Assembly: GCA_051294375.1 (NCBI GenBank) | Contig: CM119267.1 | Coordinates: 19,380,709-19,444,708, forward strand | Reading direction: 5' to 3' | Length of the DNA stretch: 64,000 nt | Source: Paraspadella gotoi | Lineage: Eukaryota; Chaetognatha | Shown here: positions 29,165-36,400 of the stretch, piece by piece | How the letters are laid out: the number at the start of each line of letters is the position of its first letter | How positions within the stretch are numbered: position 1 is the stretch's first letter | Translations under genes and position numbers: made by a program | The notes under the pieces: model-generated | Told to the model about the DNA's origin: nothing | The model's database searches: none | What the model saw: only the letters and a program-made list of their open reading frames with translations

Positions 29165-32100
29165 AAAAAAAAAAAAAAAAAAAAAAACAAACAAAAAAAA
29201 CAAAAAACAAATTTGTCTCTATTTTTTGAATTCACCCTGACATTTGTTAATAGTTTTTACATTGTATTAATGTAACTTAATCCAAATTGTGATCTCTGTT
29301 AGGCTGGATTGAACGATTGAAAACGTTTGGGAAAACAAATGTAACAGAGAATTTAATGTGAATGATGCCCTTTTAGTCGACATTTCTGTACTGCTTACAG
29401 AAGTCTAGTATGCATGTATTTTGTAAAACGAAAACAAAGAGCTCTTAGACGTACTAGTTGCTGTCCAGGGTCATTGTTTACTGTTTCACTTATTCAATTC
29501 ATTCTCTTCTCTCTCTCTCCTCTCTCTTCTTCTTCTCTCTCTCTCTTCTCTCTCTCTCTCTTCTCTCCATCTTTTATGTTAACATTTCCCTTTCCTTTAT
29601 TACGCCGGAACGGGCAACGCCACCTCACTTTGACTCGCTCCACTACAAGTCTATCCTTTTATAAACCCGACCTTTTTTACTCACTCTTGAGACTGAAAAG
29701 GTAAGGGCCGAACACCCCGTCGTAGTTGTCCTCAATTACGGCCAGCTTGAACTTGGCCGAGGTGGAGTTGACGAAGGAGTTGAAGCGGATGACGCCGTAC
29801 TTGAAGGCCGTCGCGATCTGCTGATCTCGCGACTCCGTGATCAGGCCTTCGCGGGTGAAACCGGATCCAGCGTGTCGTCGAGGGCAAGCGATGAACAGAT
29901 GGTCGGCAGTATTTTTTTATTTATTTATATTTTCCAAATTGAATTATTATTTTGTTAAACTGACGATTTGTTATTTCATTAAATTCGATCGGGAGTAACA
30001 AGATCTATGCTTCGTGATTTTTCTTCGATTCGGCGGGTGGAATTAATAATTGATAATGAATTAATGACGTATTCACGAATTAATTAAGCGTGCACGGTGC
30101 GCGTTGTGCGATGTGAATGAAAAAAAAATAAATGAACGATTTTACCTTCTCGGTCGTCCACTTTTTTTCCATTATCTTTCTATGTCGTCAACCTATTTGT
30201 TGGTTTGTTATTTTGTCTTTTTGATTTCTTGAATTGATTACCTTGCATATAGAACTTAAATCATACAAACTCTTTTTCCTAGTAATTTTTATTTTCTCTT
30301 CGTTATTCATTCCTTCCTTTCCTTCCTCTCTTCTAAAAAGAGAGAGAATTGTGTTTGAAATCGTCGATTCATAAAAGGAGTGATTCTACGGTGAAGTAAG
30401 AATTCACGACGATGTCACAAAATTTGTGTTGTTTATGGGAAACAAAAAGAATCCGCCTGCTTTATTTATTACTAAATTAATCTCCCGGAAAACAAAAATC
30501 TCTCAACAAATCGAGCGCCTCTCCGGCCTAAAACGAAAAAAAAAACGATCGACAAACTTAACAAACGACTACCGGTCGCGACTGAAACACGGGAAGAGAG
30601 AGAGAGAAAGAGAAGAGACGAGAGAGAGAAGAGAGAGAGAGAGGAGAGAGAGGAAAGACGAGAGAGAGAGAAGAGAGAGAGAATTTTGAAACTTGGACGA
30701 ATCTGGTAACGAGTTCCGGAGAAGAAGGAGGAAGATCCCAATACAAACCCGACAAACGCTAAAACCATATGACCTCAGTGGGCAAAGTTACTGGGGGTAG
30801 GAGGGGGAGGGAAAGGAAGGGAAGAGGGAGTGGGGAGAAGGAGAAGAGGGGGAGGAGAGGGAGTAGGCGGAGGATGGAGGAGAGGAAAGGGATAGGACAG
30901 AAGAGAAAGAGATAAGGAGAGGAGAGGAGAATGATTTGAGAGCCAGAAGAGAGAAAGAGGAAGAGAGAGTAGAGAGAAGAGAAGAGAGAAGAAAGAGAGA
31001 GATAGAAGAGGAGAGAGCGTGGGATGGCTACCGTACCAAAAAAACCTCGCTTGAACTCGGACGAAGAAAAAAAAAAGGAGGAAAAGAAAAGAGGAATGGG
31101 GGGAAGGCGGGGNNNNNNNNNNNNNNNNNNNNNNNNNNNNNNNNNNNNNNNNNNNNNNNNNNNNNNNNNNNNNNNNNNNNNNNNNNNNNNNNNNNNNNNN
31201 NNNNNNNNNNNNNNNNNNNNNNNNNNNNNNNNNNNNNNNNNNNNNNNNNNNNNNNNNNNNNNNNNNNNNNNNNNNNNNNNNNNNNNNNNNNNNNNNNNNN
31301 NNNNNNNNNNNNNNNNNNNNNNNNNNNNNNNNNNNNNNNNNNNNNNNNNNNNNNNNNNNNNNNNNNNNNNNNNNNNNNNNNNNNNNNNNNNNNNNNNNNN
31401 NNNNNNNNNNNNNNNNNNNNNNNNNNNNNNNNNNNNNNNNNNNNNNNNNNNNNNGTGTTGTTGTTGTTGTTGTTTGTCTTACATTTCTGCTTTTTTATCG
31501 TATTTTTTTGTTTTTTTTTTCTTTTGAAATCGTTCGATTTAAAAGGAGTTGATTTACGGTGAAGTAAGTGAATGTACGATGTCACAAATTTTTGTGGGTG
31601 TTTAGAGGGATGTGCACGTTTAAAAAAAAACAAACAAAACAAACAAAACAATGCCTGTTTTACTCACGCGAGTGGGAGTACTGAAAGGAGTCGATAGCAT
31701 CGGCGGCGAGACCGCTCAGTTTGAATCGATTGAAACCCAATTTGGAGTCGTTCGTGTTGTGGCGCATGATGGCGTACTGAAAGGCGGACTTGGCCTCGGA
31801 ATTCCCGTCCAGATAGATGGAGCCTGATTCGGGGTTAAGGTTAGACGGCGGCCACGCCCACTCACCGTTCTCCATGCCCCCCCCTTCCCCGTCGCTCCGA
31901 TTGAATGGGGGGGCGGGGGGTGGAGAAACGGAAGTGTGCTGGGGTCGGACGAAAGACTGAAAGCGTGAAGGACTGCGTGTGTGTGATTTTTTTTTAGCGA
32001 GTTGGGACAAGTTCACTGAAGTTAAATTGCATATATATATATATATATGTCACATTTTCAGAACACGCTCAGAGTTTTGAATTATGATTAATTGATATTA

Positions 32101-32490
32101 AGTTACGAAATACATGCGTTTTTATGGCGTTATCGTTTTAAGTAAAAGCACATATTGAAACGACTCGTTTTACATTTTTCTTCTCATGCGAAATTAGTCA
32201 ATAGTCTTTTTTGTTTTAAACAAAGAATAGGTAACCCGTTACAATCCATTGGTTTTTAAAATGCTAAAGAAATATTCACAGTTAATTCGTTTAAATAAAA
32301 TTTCGGTTCAAATAATATTTAATTTAACAAGGAATTCCTTTTCACAGCAAATTTGGAGTTCGCTTCATCGACTCTCGACTCGAGGCAAAGGCGGCGACTC
32401 ACCGATAGGAATGCTTTCCGGCGCGGCGGCGTTGGAATCCGGACAGACGAGAAAAATCGTGCCCAACAAGACCAGCGCCGCTTTGGTCAT
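2785..32490 (-). CDS. Gria-like: AMPA-type ionotropic glutamate receptor subunit gene (5' part, 15 coding exons visible)
   Basis: Ligand-gated cation channel subunit of the AMPA class, acting at the plasma membrane of excitable cells. Exons from 32490 down to 2785 join without phase conflict into about 520 residues: signal peptide, complete amino-terminal (LIVBP-like) domain, then S1 of the glutamate-binding domain. AMPA rather than kainate or NMDA class is favoured by [13 protein letters not shown] after exon 2 (rat AMPA subunits have C-Q-S/K-G-V-Y-A-I-F-G here), GVNITGF, NGLTG, the MGSW (IGYW-like) turn and WNGMVGEL. The two cysteines of the conserved amino-terminal-domain disulfide are present (exons 3 and 10). 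The remaining S1 residues (PLT, R), channel helices and S2 are not in the window; I found no exon for them in 1-2784. Exon 4 is partly hidden by a gap. Introns run from 200 bp to 7.6 kb and are full of microsatellites. Confidence 0.93.
3718..3790 (-). CDS. Gria-like: Glutamate receptor exon 13 (start of S1)
   Basis: 73 bases, 24 codons plus G. Acceptor GCTACAG|ACG, donor TATTACG|GTGATT. It encodes [20 protein letters not shown] and then DRYY-G, matching E-S-P-Y-V-M-M-K-K-...-G-N-E-R-Y-E-G. The Glu of TEPY aligns with GluA2 Glu402, which contributes to the closed-cleft interdomain contact. Confidence 0.93.
3874..3952. repeat. (CGAA)n microsatellite
   Basis: Tandem AACGAACG tetranucleotide tract with a few substitutions, in the receptor intron between exons 12 and 13. 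It is followed at 4066-4155 by a degenerate minisatellite built on GAGGTGAT, then by the N gap 4193-4451. Confidence 0.9.
4766..4903. repeat. (GAAA)n microsatellite
   Basis: Long AAAG/GAAA tract with occasional interruptions. A three-copy 23-base repeat containing AAATGAATAATT follows at 5056-5115. Both are intronic. Confidence 0.9.
6008..6112 (-). CDS. Gria-like: Glutamate receptor exon 12 (linker into the ligand-binding domain)
   Basis: 105 bases, 35 codons, phase 0-0. The acceptor TTTTCCAG|ATG follows a long pyrimidine tract; donor ATTTTG|GTGAGT. It begins MGSW, at the place of the IGYW turn, continues through a Gly/Arg/Pro-rich variable linker and ends [11 protein letters not shown], equivalent to N-K-T-V-V-V-T-T-I-L at the start of S1. 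NKT is the conserved sequon just before the binding domain. ATG is simply the first codon of the exon here, not a start. Confidence 0.88.
6271..6572. mobile_element. MITE-like element with about 60-bp or longer terminal inverted repeats
   Basis: The left end (TAGTTCCGCCGCGAGTACTC...) and the reverse complement of the right end (TAGTTGCGCCGCGAGTACTC...) match through TCGGTCTGTC and on to ACTTA-GTTAAAA. Both ends terminate in TA, as expected for a Tc1/mariner-type target site. Each end contains the perfect palindrome CGCGAGTACTCGCG. No coding capacity. It lies in the intron between receptor exons 11 and 12. The interior has a 10-N gap flanked by a 58-base duplication. Confidence 0.75.
10350..10445. 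repeat. (CTTT)n-rich tract
   Basis: TTTC/CTTT repeats with T runs in the receptor intron just downstream of exon 11. A (GTC)n tract lies at 10853-10890. Confidence 0.85.
11082..11189 (-). CDS. Gria-like: Glutamate receptor exon 11
   Basis: 108 bases, 36 codons, phase 0-0. Acceptor TTTCTCAG|GTT, donor [32 protein letters not shown] matches [20 protein letters not shown], followed by [16 protein letters not shown] (Y-T-I-N-I-M-E-L-K-T-N-G-P-R-K). NFT is at the conserved NYT glycosylation position. This is the last strand set of the amino-terminal domain. Confidence 0.95.
11700..11808 (-). CDS. Gria-like: Glutamate receptor exon 10
   Basis: 109 bases: one base completing Arg plus 36 codons, ending in phase 0. 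Donor CACGAG|GTCAGT. Acceptor ATCCATAG|G is chosen because it matches the phase of exon 9; an alternative AG lies 5 bases downstream. The sequence [20 protein letters not shown] and then [16 protein letters not shown] parallels [23 protein letters not shown]. The Cys is the second partner of the amino-terminal-domain disulfide. Confidence 0.88.
11826..12182. repeat. Long degenerate CT tract in the receptor intron between exons 9 and 10
   Basis: About 350 bases of imperfect CT/TC sequence. On the minus (transcript) strand this is a purine-rich tract filling nearly all of the 380-bp intron. The many Ser/Leu-only reading frames across it are artefacts of the repeat. Confidence 0.9.
12189..12307 (-). 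CDS. Gria-like: Glutamate receptor exon 9
   Basis: 119 bases, 39 codons plus AG. Acceptor CTCTGCACAG|ACG behind a CT-rich tract, donor GAGAG|GTAAGA. The phases fit both neighbours. [21 protein letters not shown] corresponds to the helix Y-T-S-A-L-T-Y-D-A-V-x-V-x-x-E-A-F, but the usually conserved LTYDAV is replaced by VTITCVAV. The second half has no clear family match and fills the variable linker before the disulfide cysteine. The upstream intron is only 200 bp, with the N gap 12341-12436 inside it. Confidence 0.75.
12508..12669 (-). CDS. Gria-like: Glutamate receptor exon 8
   Basis: 162 bases, 54 codons, phase 0-0. Acceptor GCGCCTAG|AAC, donor ATTACG|GTGAGA. It begins [20 protein letters not shown], closely matching L-G-F-x-D-x-D-L-x-K-x-x-x-G-G-A-N-V-S-G-F, followed by RIVDPNN and a helix ending in [14 protein letters not shown] inside GVNITGF is the sequon conserved in AMPA receptors. 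Confidence 0.94.
13146..13199 (-). CDS. Gria-like: Glutamate receptor exon 7 (54-base microexon)
   Basis: 54 bases, 18 codons, phase 0-0. Acceptor CTTTTCAG|ATC, donor GGTCTG|GTAAGT. The product, [18 protein letters not shown], fills exactly the gap between exons 6 and 8 and matches the I-G-K-H-V-K-G-Y-H-Y-I-I-A-N-L segment of AMPA subunits. It is too short to appear as an open reading frame call and was found by asking what was missing. The intron to exon 6 is 7.6 kb. Confidence 0.88.
14690..15120. promoter_or_regulatory. Intronic CpG island with (GGC)n core
   Basis: About 430 GC- and CpG-rich bases inside the 7.6 kb intron between receptor exons 6 and 7. It has several GGCGCC sites and a (GCG)n run at 15007-15060, flanked on both sides by CT/GA tracts. 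No receptor exon falls here. It could be an internal promoter or enhancer, or simply a GC-rich repeat. Confidence 0.35.
15671..15855. repeat. Degenerate short tandem repeat based on TAACAGTTC
   Basis: At least a dozen variants of AACAGTTCATAACAG with spacing of about 10-20 bases. Intronic, no coding capacity. Confidence 0.7.
15856..20783. other. Large receptor intron between exons 6 and 7: no gene seen
   Basis: AT-rich DNA with CT tracts (18555-18655), GA tracts (17660-17685, 19150-19220), a T run at 17097-17112 and a (CTTT)n tract at 20130-20272 that ends at a 25-N gap (20273-20297). No exon with plausible splice sites and family match was found. Confidence 0.6.
20784..20909 (-). CDS. Gria-like: Glutamate receptor exon 6
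   Basis: 126 bases, 42 codons, phase 0-0. Acceptor TATGCAG|GTC, donor GATCAG|GTCCGC. It contains a lobe 2 helix (DAKELLRSV) and then [20 protein letters not shown], matching the R-R-V-I-L-D-C-E-x-x-x-x-x-x-I-V-D-Q strand-helix pattern of AMPA receptors. Confidence 0.9.
21212..21288 (-). CDS. Gria-like: Glutamate receptor exon 5
   Basis: 77 bases: CC completing an Ala codon plus 25 codons. Acceptor CGTCCAG|CC, donor CAA|GTCAGT. It encodes [20 protein letters not shown] and then IEVKQ, equivalent to the G-L-S-T-L-Q-A-V-L-D helix and following strand of lobe 2. Phase 0 at its 3' end matches exon 6. Confidence 0.9.
21629..21714 (+). repeat. Dispersed repeat family R1, copy 2
   Basis: Contains GGTACTACCAATATAGAAAT, then TATCCATTCC, AATAAGTTATC and CTGACTTTGGACAGGCTAG. 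It sits in the receptor intron only about 20 bases from the exon 4 donor. Confidence 0.6.
21733..21825 (-). CDS. Gria-like: Glutamate receptor exon 4 (5' end hidden in assembly gap)
   Basis: The donor GAAGAAG|GTAAGT is clear. The visible coding part reads [20 protein letters not shown] and then [10 protein letters not shown], matching the [26 protein letters not shown] region of AMPA subunits (crossover from lobe 1 to lobe 2). The sequence enters the N gap 21826-22072 only a codon or two before this match, so the acceptor probably lies just inside the gap. The last G plus CC from exon 5 makes an Ala codon. Confidence 0.9.
22073..26327. other. Receptor intron between exons 3 and 4: no gene seen
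   Basis: Contains N gaps 22575-22801, 23557-23786, 24494-24737 and 24872-25195, mostly next to GA/CT or C-rich tracts, plus CT tracts at 22988-23028 and 25675-25722. The start of exon 4 should lie just inside the preceding gap (21826-22072). Other exons could be hidden in the gaps. Confidence 0.55.
26328..26479 (-). CDS. Gria-like: Glutamate receptor exon 3
   Basis: 152 bases: 2 bases completing a split codon plus 50 codons, ending in phase 0. Acceptor CTTTACAG|TC, donor AGCAGG|GTGAGG. It encodes [19 protein letters not shown], the AMPA-class counterpart of C-S-Q-F-S-R-G-V-Y-A-I-F-G, then [10 protein letters not shown] (like HVSFITPSFP). The Cys is the expected first partner of the conserved amino-terminal-domain disulfide. 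RNIS is a possible N-glycosylation site. Confidence 0.94.
27647..27714. repeat. Short tandem duplication
   Basis: The 24-base string beginning TTAATATCGAGGTAGACGG is at 27647-27670 and again at 27691-27714, separated by A-rich spacer. Period 44 bases, intronic. Confidence 0.9.
27859..27925 (-). other. Possible extra exon in the receptor intron between exons 2a and 3
   Basis: On the minus strand an open stretch with coding-like third positions reads about [16 protein letters not shown] in one frame. It is bounded by a plausible acceptor (TTTTCCCGAG) and donor (AGCAG|GTACAA). The end (FYRSR) loosely recalls the VPYSR end of exon 3. The phase fit with its neighbours is not established and no family match is evident. 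It could be an unused duplicate of part of exon 3, a cassette exon or chance. Confidence 0.2.
29011..29213. repeat. (CT)n followed by a 175-base A-rich tract
   Basis: A CT microsatellite (29011-29038) runs directly into nearly pure A with scattered C. On the minus (transcript) strand it is a long T-rich run about 500-700 bases downstream of exon 2a. It may be the tail of a retroposed element or simple-sequence expansion. Confidence 0.85.
29685..29846 (-). CDS. Gria-like: Glutamate receptor alternative exon 2a (homologous duplicate of exon 2b)
   Basis: 162 bases, symmetric phase 1-1 like exon 2b. Acceptor GCGAAG|GC (weak pyrimidine tract) and donor AAGA|GTGAGT. It encodes [20 protein letters not shown]... 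and shares I, AF, Y, R, N and F-K-L positions with exon 2b at identical spacing. Spliced after exon 1 it gives IPI-G-LITES; spliced to exon 3 its terminal A plus TC gives Ile, then CDQMSKG. It carries an NST sequon that exon 2b lacks. Including both exons would keep the frame but duplicate a structural segment, so mutually exclusive use is the best reading. The frame is also open upstream of the acceptor, so the exact 5' edge is less certain than the 3' edge. Confidence 0.85.
30353..30440. repeat. Intronic direct repeat, copy 1 (between the alternative exons)
   Basis: About 88 bases that match 31523-31610 with a few small indels. The shared core includes AAAAGGAG, ACGGTGAAGTAAG and GATGTCACAAA. 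Both copies lie in the 1.8 kb intron that separates exon 2b from exon 2a. Confidence 0.8.
31523..31610. repeat. Intronic direct repeat, copy 2 (just downstream of exon 2b)
   Basis: Partner of the copy at 30353-30440, in the same orientation. In the transcript it begins about 57 bases after the exon 2b donor, a position typical of splicing-control elements. It may equally be a remnant of the exon-duplication event or a dispersed repeat. Confidence 0.8.
31668..31823 (-). CDS. Gria-like: Glutamate receptor alternative exon 2b
   Basis: 156 bases, symmetric phase 1-1. Acceptor AATCAG|GC and donor TCGC|GTGAGT. It encodes a second half codon for Gly, then [20 protein letters not shown]..., which fits the [20 protein letters not shown] segment of vertebrate AMPA subunits (first strand and first helix of lobe 1). 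Its final C plus TC from exon 3 makes a Leu codon, giving SHS-LCDQMSKG. Exon 2a aligns with it without gaps over about 30 residues. NDS is a possible N-glycosylation sequon. Confidence 0.92.
32403..32490 (-). CDS. Gria-like: Glutamate receptor exon 1: start codon and signal peptide
   Basis: 88 bases, 29 codons plus one base. The ATG at 32490 starts a classical signal peptide: short basic n-region (MTK), hydrophobic core [11 protein letters not shown], then small residues (NAAA) suitable for signal peptidase. It ends in PESIPI-G, matching the start of the first strand of the amino-terminal domain (IQIGG in vertebrate AMPA subunits). The donor is ATCG|GTGAGT (phase 1), and the last G combines with the GC that opens either alternative exon 2 to make Gly30. 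This Met is preferred over in-frame upstream Mets (first at 33021) because only it places the signal peptide at the N-terminus. Confidence 0.9.
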
Positions 32491-33260
32491 CGTCGCTGAC
32501 TGACCCGCCTGGGAGCGCCGCGCCGTCGACGGTCGCCCGGCGCCGCAAAATGGGATCCGCGCCTTTTGACTCGACGCGGAGGAGTTTGTCGGCGACGCGG
32601 AGGCAAAATCTGGGTCTGCATCGGCGCCGGGAAGTTTTAGTCTCGACGACGACGACGACGACGACGAGGATGACGAAACGAACGGCGAAGTTGAAGGTCG
32701 TTCGTCGGTTCCTTTGAAAAGGCCCCGCGAGGGGTCTGGCGTCGACGACGATGACGACGACGACGAAAGACGTTCGTACGCCGTCGTCCCTTTCCCTAAT
32801 TCCTGACGTCCGTGTCTAAAAAAAGAAGGAAGAATTTCTTCGTTTCTTTCGTCGCCGTCGAAGTCCCTTTTGGATTTTTGGTCGGCGGGTGCGGCGCTGG
32901 CGTAGATCGATGATTCCAGGACGACGGCGCGGGGGGCGGCGTCGACGTAGGCGGCGCCTGTCATCTCGCAGCAGACGACGCAGCAGCGGCAGGAGCAATC
33001 TCTCTCGATCCGTTCTACCATCGCGGCGATCGAGCGGCGCTGCGGCGGATGAAGAGGCGGCTCTGCGGCGGCGGCGGCAGAGACCGGGGAGCGGCGATTC
33101 GAGTCGGCGGTCGGTGGCCGACGATCGGGCGGCGGAAGAGGCGGTCGACGTCTCTCGAGTTCTCTGTCGCCGCGTCGACGGGCGCGCGGAGAAGGGGGCG
33201 CTGCGAAACGCCCTGGTGGAGGGCAGATTTGGCGGCCGTGTCGGCTTTATTTAGCCTTTG
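32491..33260 (-). promoter_or_regulatory. CpG-rich 5' region of the glutamate receptor gene
   Basis: About 770 bases directly upstream of the receptor start codon are rich in CpG and (CGA)n/(CGG)n runs, unlike the AT-rich introns. This is the expected place for the transcription start and a long 5' UTR. No convincing TATA box is seen. The receptor frame stays open upstream to 33021, giving a serine-rich low-complexity extension largely created by the CGACGA runs. Confidence 0.5.
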
Positions 33261-33339
33261 ATTGAATTTGAGGTTTCGTTTTGTTTGTTTGTTTTTTTTG
33301 GGCGAAGGAGCGAGAGACGTAGAGCGATGCTGGTATTAG

Positions 33340-33450
33340 GGGGAAAGAGAGAGAGAGAGAGAAAGAGAAGAGAGAGAGAGAGAAGAGAGAGAGAGGAGGA
33401 AGAAGAGAAGAGAGAAGACGAGAGAGAGAAGAAGAGAGAGAGAGAGAGAG
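33340..33450. repeat. (GA)n tract upstream of the receptor gene
   Basis: Purine-only GA-rich tract between the CpG-rich receptor promoter region and the 25-N gap at 33714. No gene seen in 33260-33713. Confidence 0.85.
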
Positions 33451-36400
33451 AATAAAAAATAAGGATAACGTCGTAAAACTAAGAGAGAAGACTGAGAAAA
33501 TATTATTTCCATTAGGAATGACCTTTATCCATAAAGAGCTTGGCTGAAGGAAAATAGGATTTGTACTGGACGTGGGGAAGACGGAAGGGAAGGGGCTTTG
33601 ACTTAGGGGGGAGGGAGAGGCGGGAAATGGCCGATCGGGCACGGCTGTTACGGGCCTTGAGTCGCCGGTCGGGATAAGGATCGCCATCGCGCGTGGCTTT
33701 CAACTATTCGAATNNNNNNNNNNNNNNNNNNNNNNNNNGTCTGTGAGCTTGTAATAGGCCTCCGGTTCCTAGCCGTCGCATTCTATCAGATGATGCTGCT
33801 AACCCATTCCGTAACTTTGACCCTATATCCTCGCGTATACACCTGGTGCTCCGTACCTTACCAGAGATTAGGCAACACTTTCCGTAAACTATAGCTTGCG
33901 CGTCACCAAACTCGCGTCCTTCCTTTCCTGCACGTCACTGCTTGACAATTCCCCTATCCGCGTTATGGATCTGGAGTCGCGGTGTCCGTGTCAGTAATGC
34001 ATTCACGCCCACCATGCATTTGCGTCAGGTAGAGAAACACAACCCCGACCTTCCTATGCCATCCCATTCGCCCCAAGCCATCACCGCCTCTCGTCACTTT
34101 CATAAGTCGCCCCCGACACAGGTACTCACATGATCGCAGCCGCGTACCATACCCTTCCCTCGCATCAAACAGCCGTACTACCATCTCCTTCCTTTCACGC
34201 AGATACAACACTTTCTACTACGAGTTCAACCCACGCATACACGACCTAATTCCCCGCGCAACCGTTTGAACGGTAGCATCGGCCGTATCAGCGCTCGTAC
34301 TACAGTATCAACGTAGCCACTGCCTCAAACCTGCGCTTGTACTCTACTGCCTAGACCGCCTATTCGTACGGAACACCGAGGAGGAGCACGCCACGTCGCT
34401 CCCGTAGACAACCGAAAGTACGTGCTATAACGTAGCGCCTACAACAATCCACCTTAAGTCTCATCTGGTTCTCTGTAACCGACCTCCATAATGTATTGTA
34501 CTTATTTGCCCGACTGTGTCACTGACCAATCACCACCTCGATCATAAGCAACAACCTCAACAGGGGCACTCCGCAGCGCCTTGTCTCTTCATATGCTTCT
34601 TCTATCCAAGAGTGGGAACAGGCGTACCTTCTCACCCGAATGATCATGACCCTTCTATCCTGCTGCCGACTACAGCACTATCACATATAAAGATTAGACC
34701 GTAGCTTTGTGTCTTCGCTGCACGCAGTCGCTTCTCCGATGGTATCTTCCTTCGCCTCTCCACTATCTCCACCTGAAGTTCTACCCGCAATATCACACAC
34801 CACCCATCCACCCGCTGCCCTCCTCCGTCTACGTGCCGCTGGCTGCCTCCTTCTGTTTTGGTCACCAGCCGCTCTCCCTGCCCACGCTCAGGATTAACGC
34901 CTGCACCCCTTTACTCCCGCACTGGCGGCTTAACAAACCCAACTAGTCGCCACCGTCTATTTCACCCCTAGCACACTATGCGACATACCCTCATCGTGGC
35001 TCACCCCGGTTATTCGTCACGCGTCCATGTAAGCTCGTCATAGTGTAAGAGATACTTGCGTCTGACACGAAGACCACTTCAATCTGAGGCGCGACACTCC
35101 CACACTATAATACCGTTTCCCACTACGCTCCGACCCTTGCAAATCTCCACGACCTTCTTCAATCCCGCAGTACCACCCTGATCTAGGACGCTATAACACC
35201 AAGCTCGAGCTAGCCCTATATTCAACGCTGTACACTACTAATATCAGCAAAACGTATGCTGCCTCAGCTAGCACTGTCCTACACTCCGCAGCCATGTTAA
35301 AGCGCCACACACGAAATGCAGCGCCCTGCGCATACTTCGGCAACCCTAACACCCACTGGGTCCGTTGGCTGGAGCTAATCACCACTGTGCTCACTCTGTC
35401 ATTTGGTATGAAACCTTCTGGCTCTCTATACGTGTGGCGCATATGACTGCCCTGAGCACAACGCATGACACAGGGCACCCTTGCGTCGTTGCTGCACAAT
35501 AGCGGCCACAATTAGCGAGCTTGGTAGGCAAATCATCGTGTTAAACGATGTGACACATCCCAGATAAGATCCTTCCGTCCCGCCCTAGCCATGTACCGGT
35601 CTACGACCCCATTGACTAACGAGCAACTCTCCACGATACACGATTACGTCACACGGGTCCCCAAAGCGGCCATGACTGAGAGAAGTCTTAAAGATCCAAC
35701 CCGACTCGTGATAACACAAGTTCAAGTTCCCCGAAGACAGTATTCAAGCATCACGTACAGCCTTCGGCCAAAGTCATTGCGCCTTACCCTGAGGTACACG
35801 TAAGGACGCATGCCGATGACAAGATCCAACATCAAGCTCCTCCTTGGCAACCACTTCCTTTTCCCAATTCCTCCTAGAACCGCAACTACCGGTCTCATTC
35901 CTGAGCCTCCACCATTTACGATAAGGCCACAGTGCGAGACTCTGTCCTACGGATGCTGCTCACCCCTAGTGAATACCTAGAATACTCCGGCTCTGAAAGA
36001 TGCGCCGCGTCCTACAGCATTATCACGGCTGCAAAACTTACTCCCTTGAATATTAAAGCTCCACTTCAGTCTCTCCATCGTTTTACTAGCCTCGCGCTAA
36101 TGATAACTTTACATCGATGCAACGGACATACCTATCCTGTCAGCCCCGACCTCCCTCCTCTCCGACCCGTCCCACTTCAACGAGAATCCTCCTCTTCCAT
36201 CCTACCCATTCAACATACTACTCTATCTAGCATGTAACAGCAAGATGAAAAAACCACGCGATGCCCAATGATCCCTTCTCATGCGATCGACTTGTGCGAG
36301 CATACGCCTATCAACATCTTCCCGAGTTCCTACAGCACCGCAGCCCTAACACCGACCACAATTATTACGATGTCACCTGTCACCAAAAGTAACCATACAT

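Noticed and set aside
29846-31668. Exons 2b and 2a as consecutive constitutive exons
   Set aside because: The frame would hold, but the protein would carry the same strand-helix segment twice, which does not fit the fold. Each exon alone matches both neighbours.
32889-33254. Arg-rich plus-strand frame opposite the receptor 5' region
   Set aside because: Antisense shadow of CpG-rich trinucleotide repeats. The minus strand carries the real gene.
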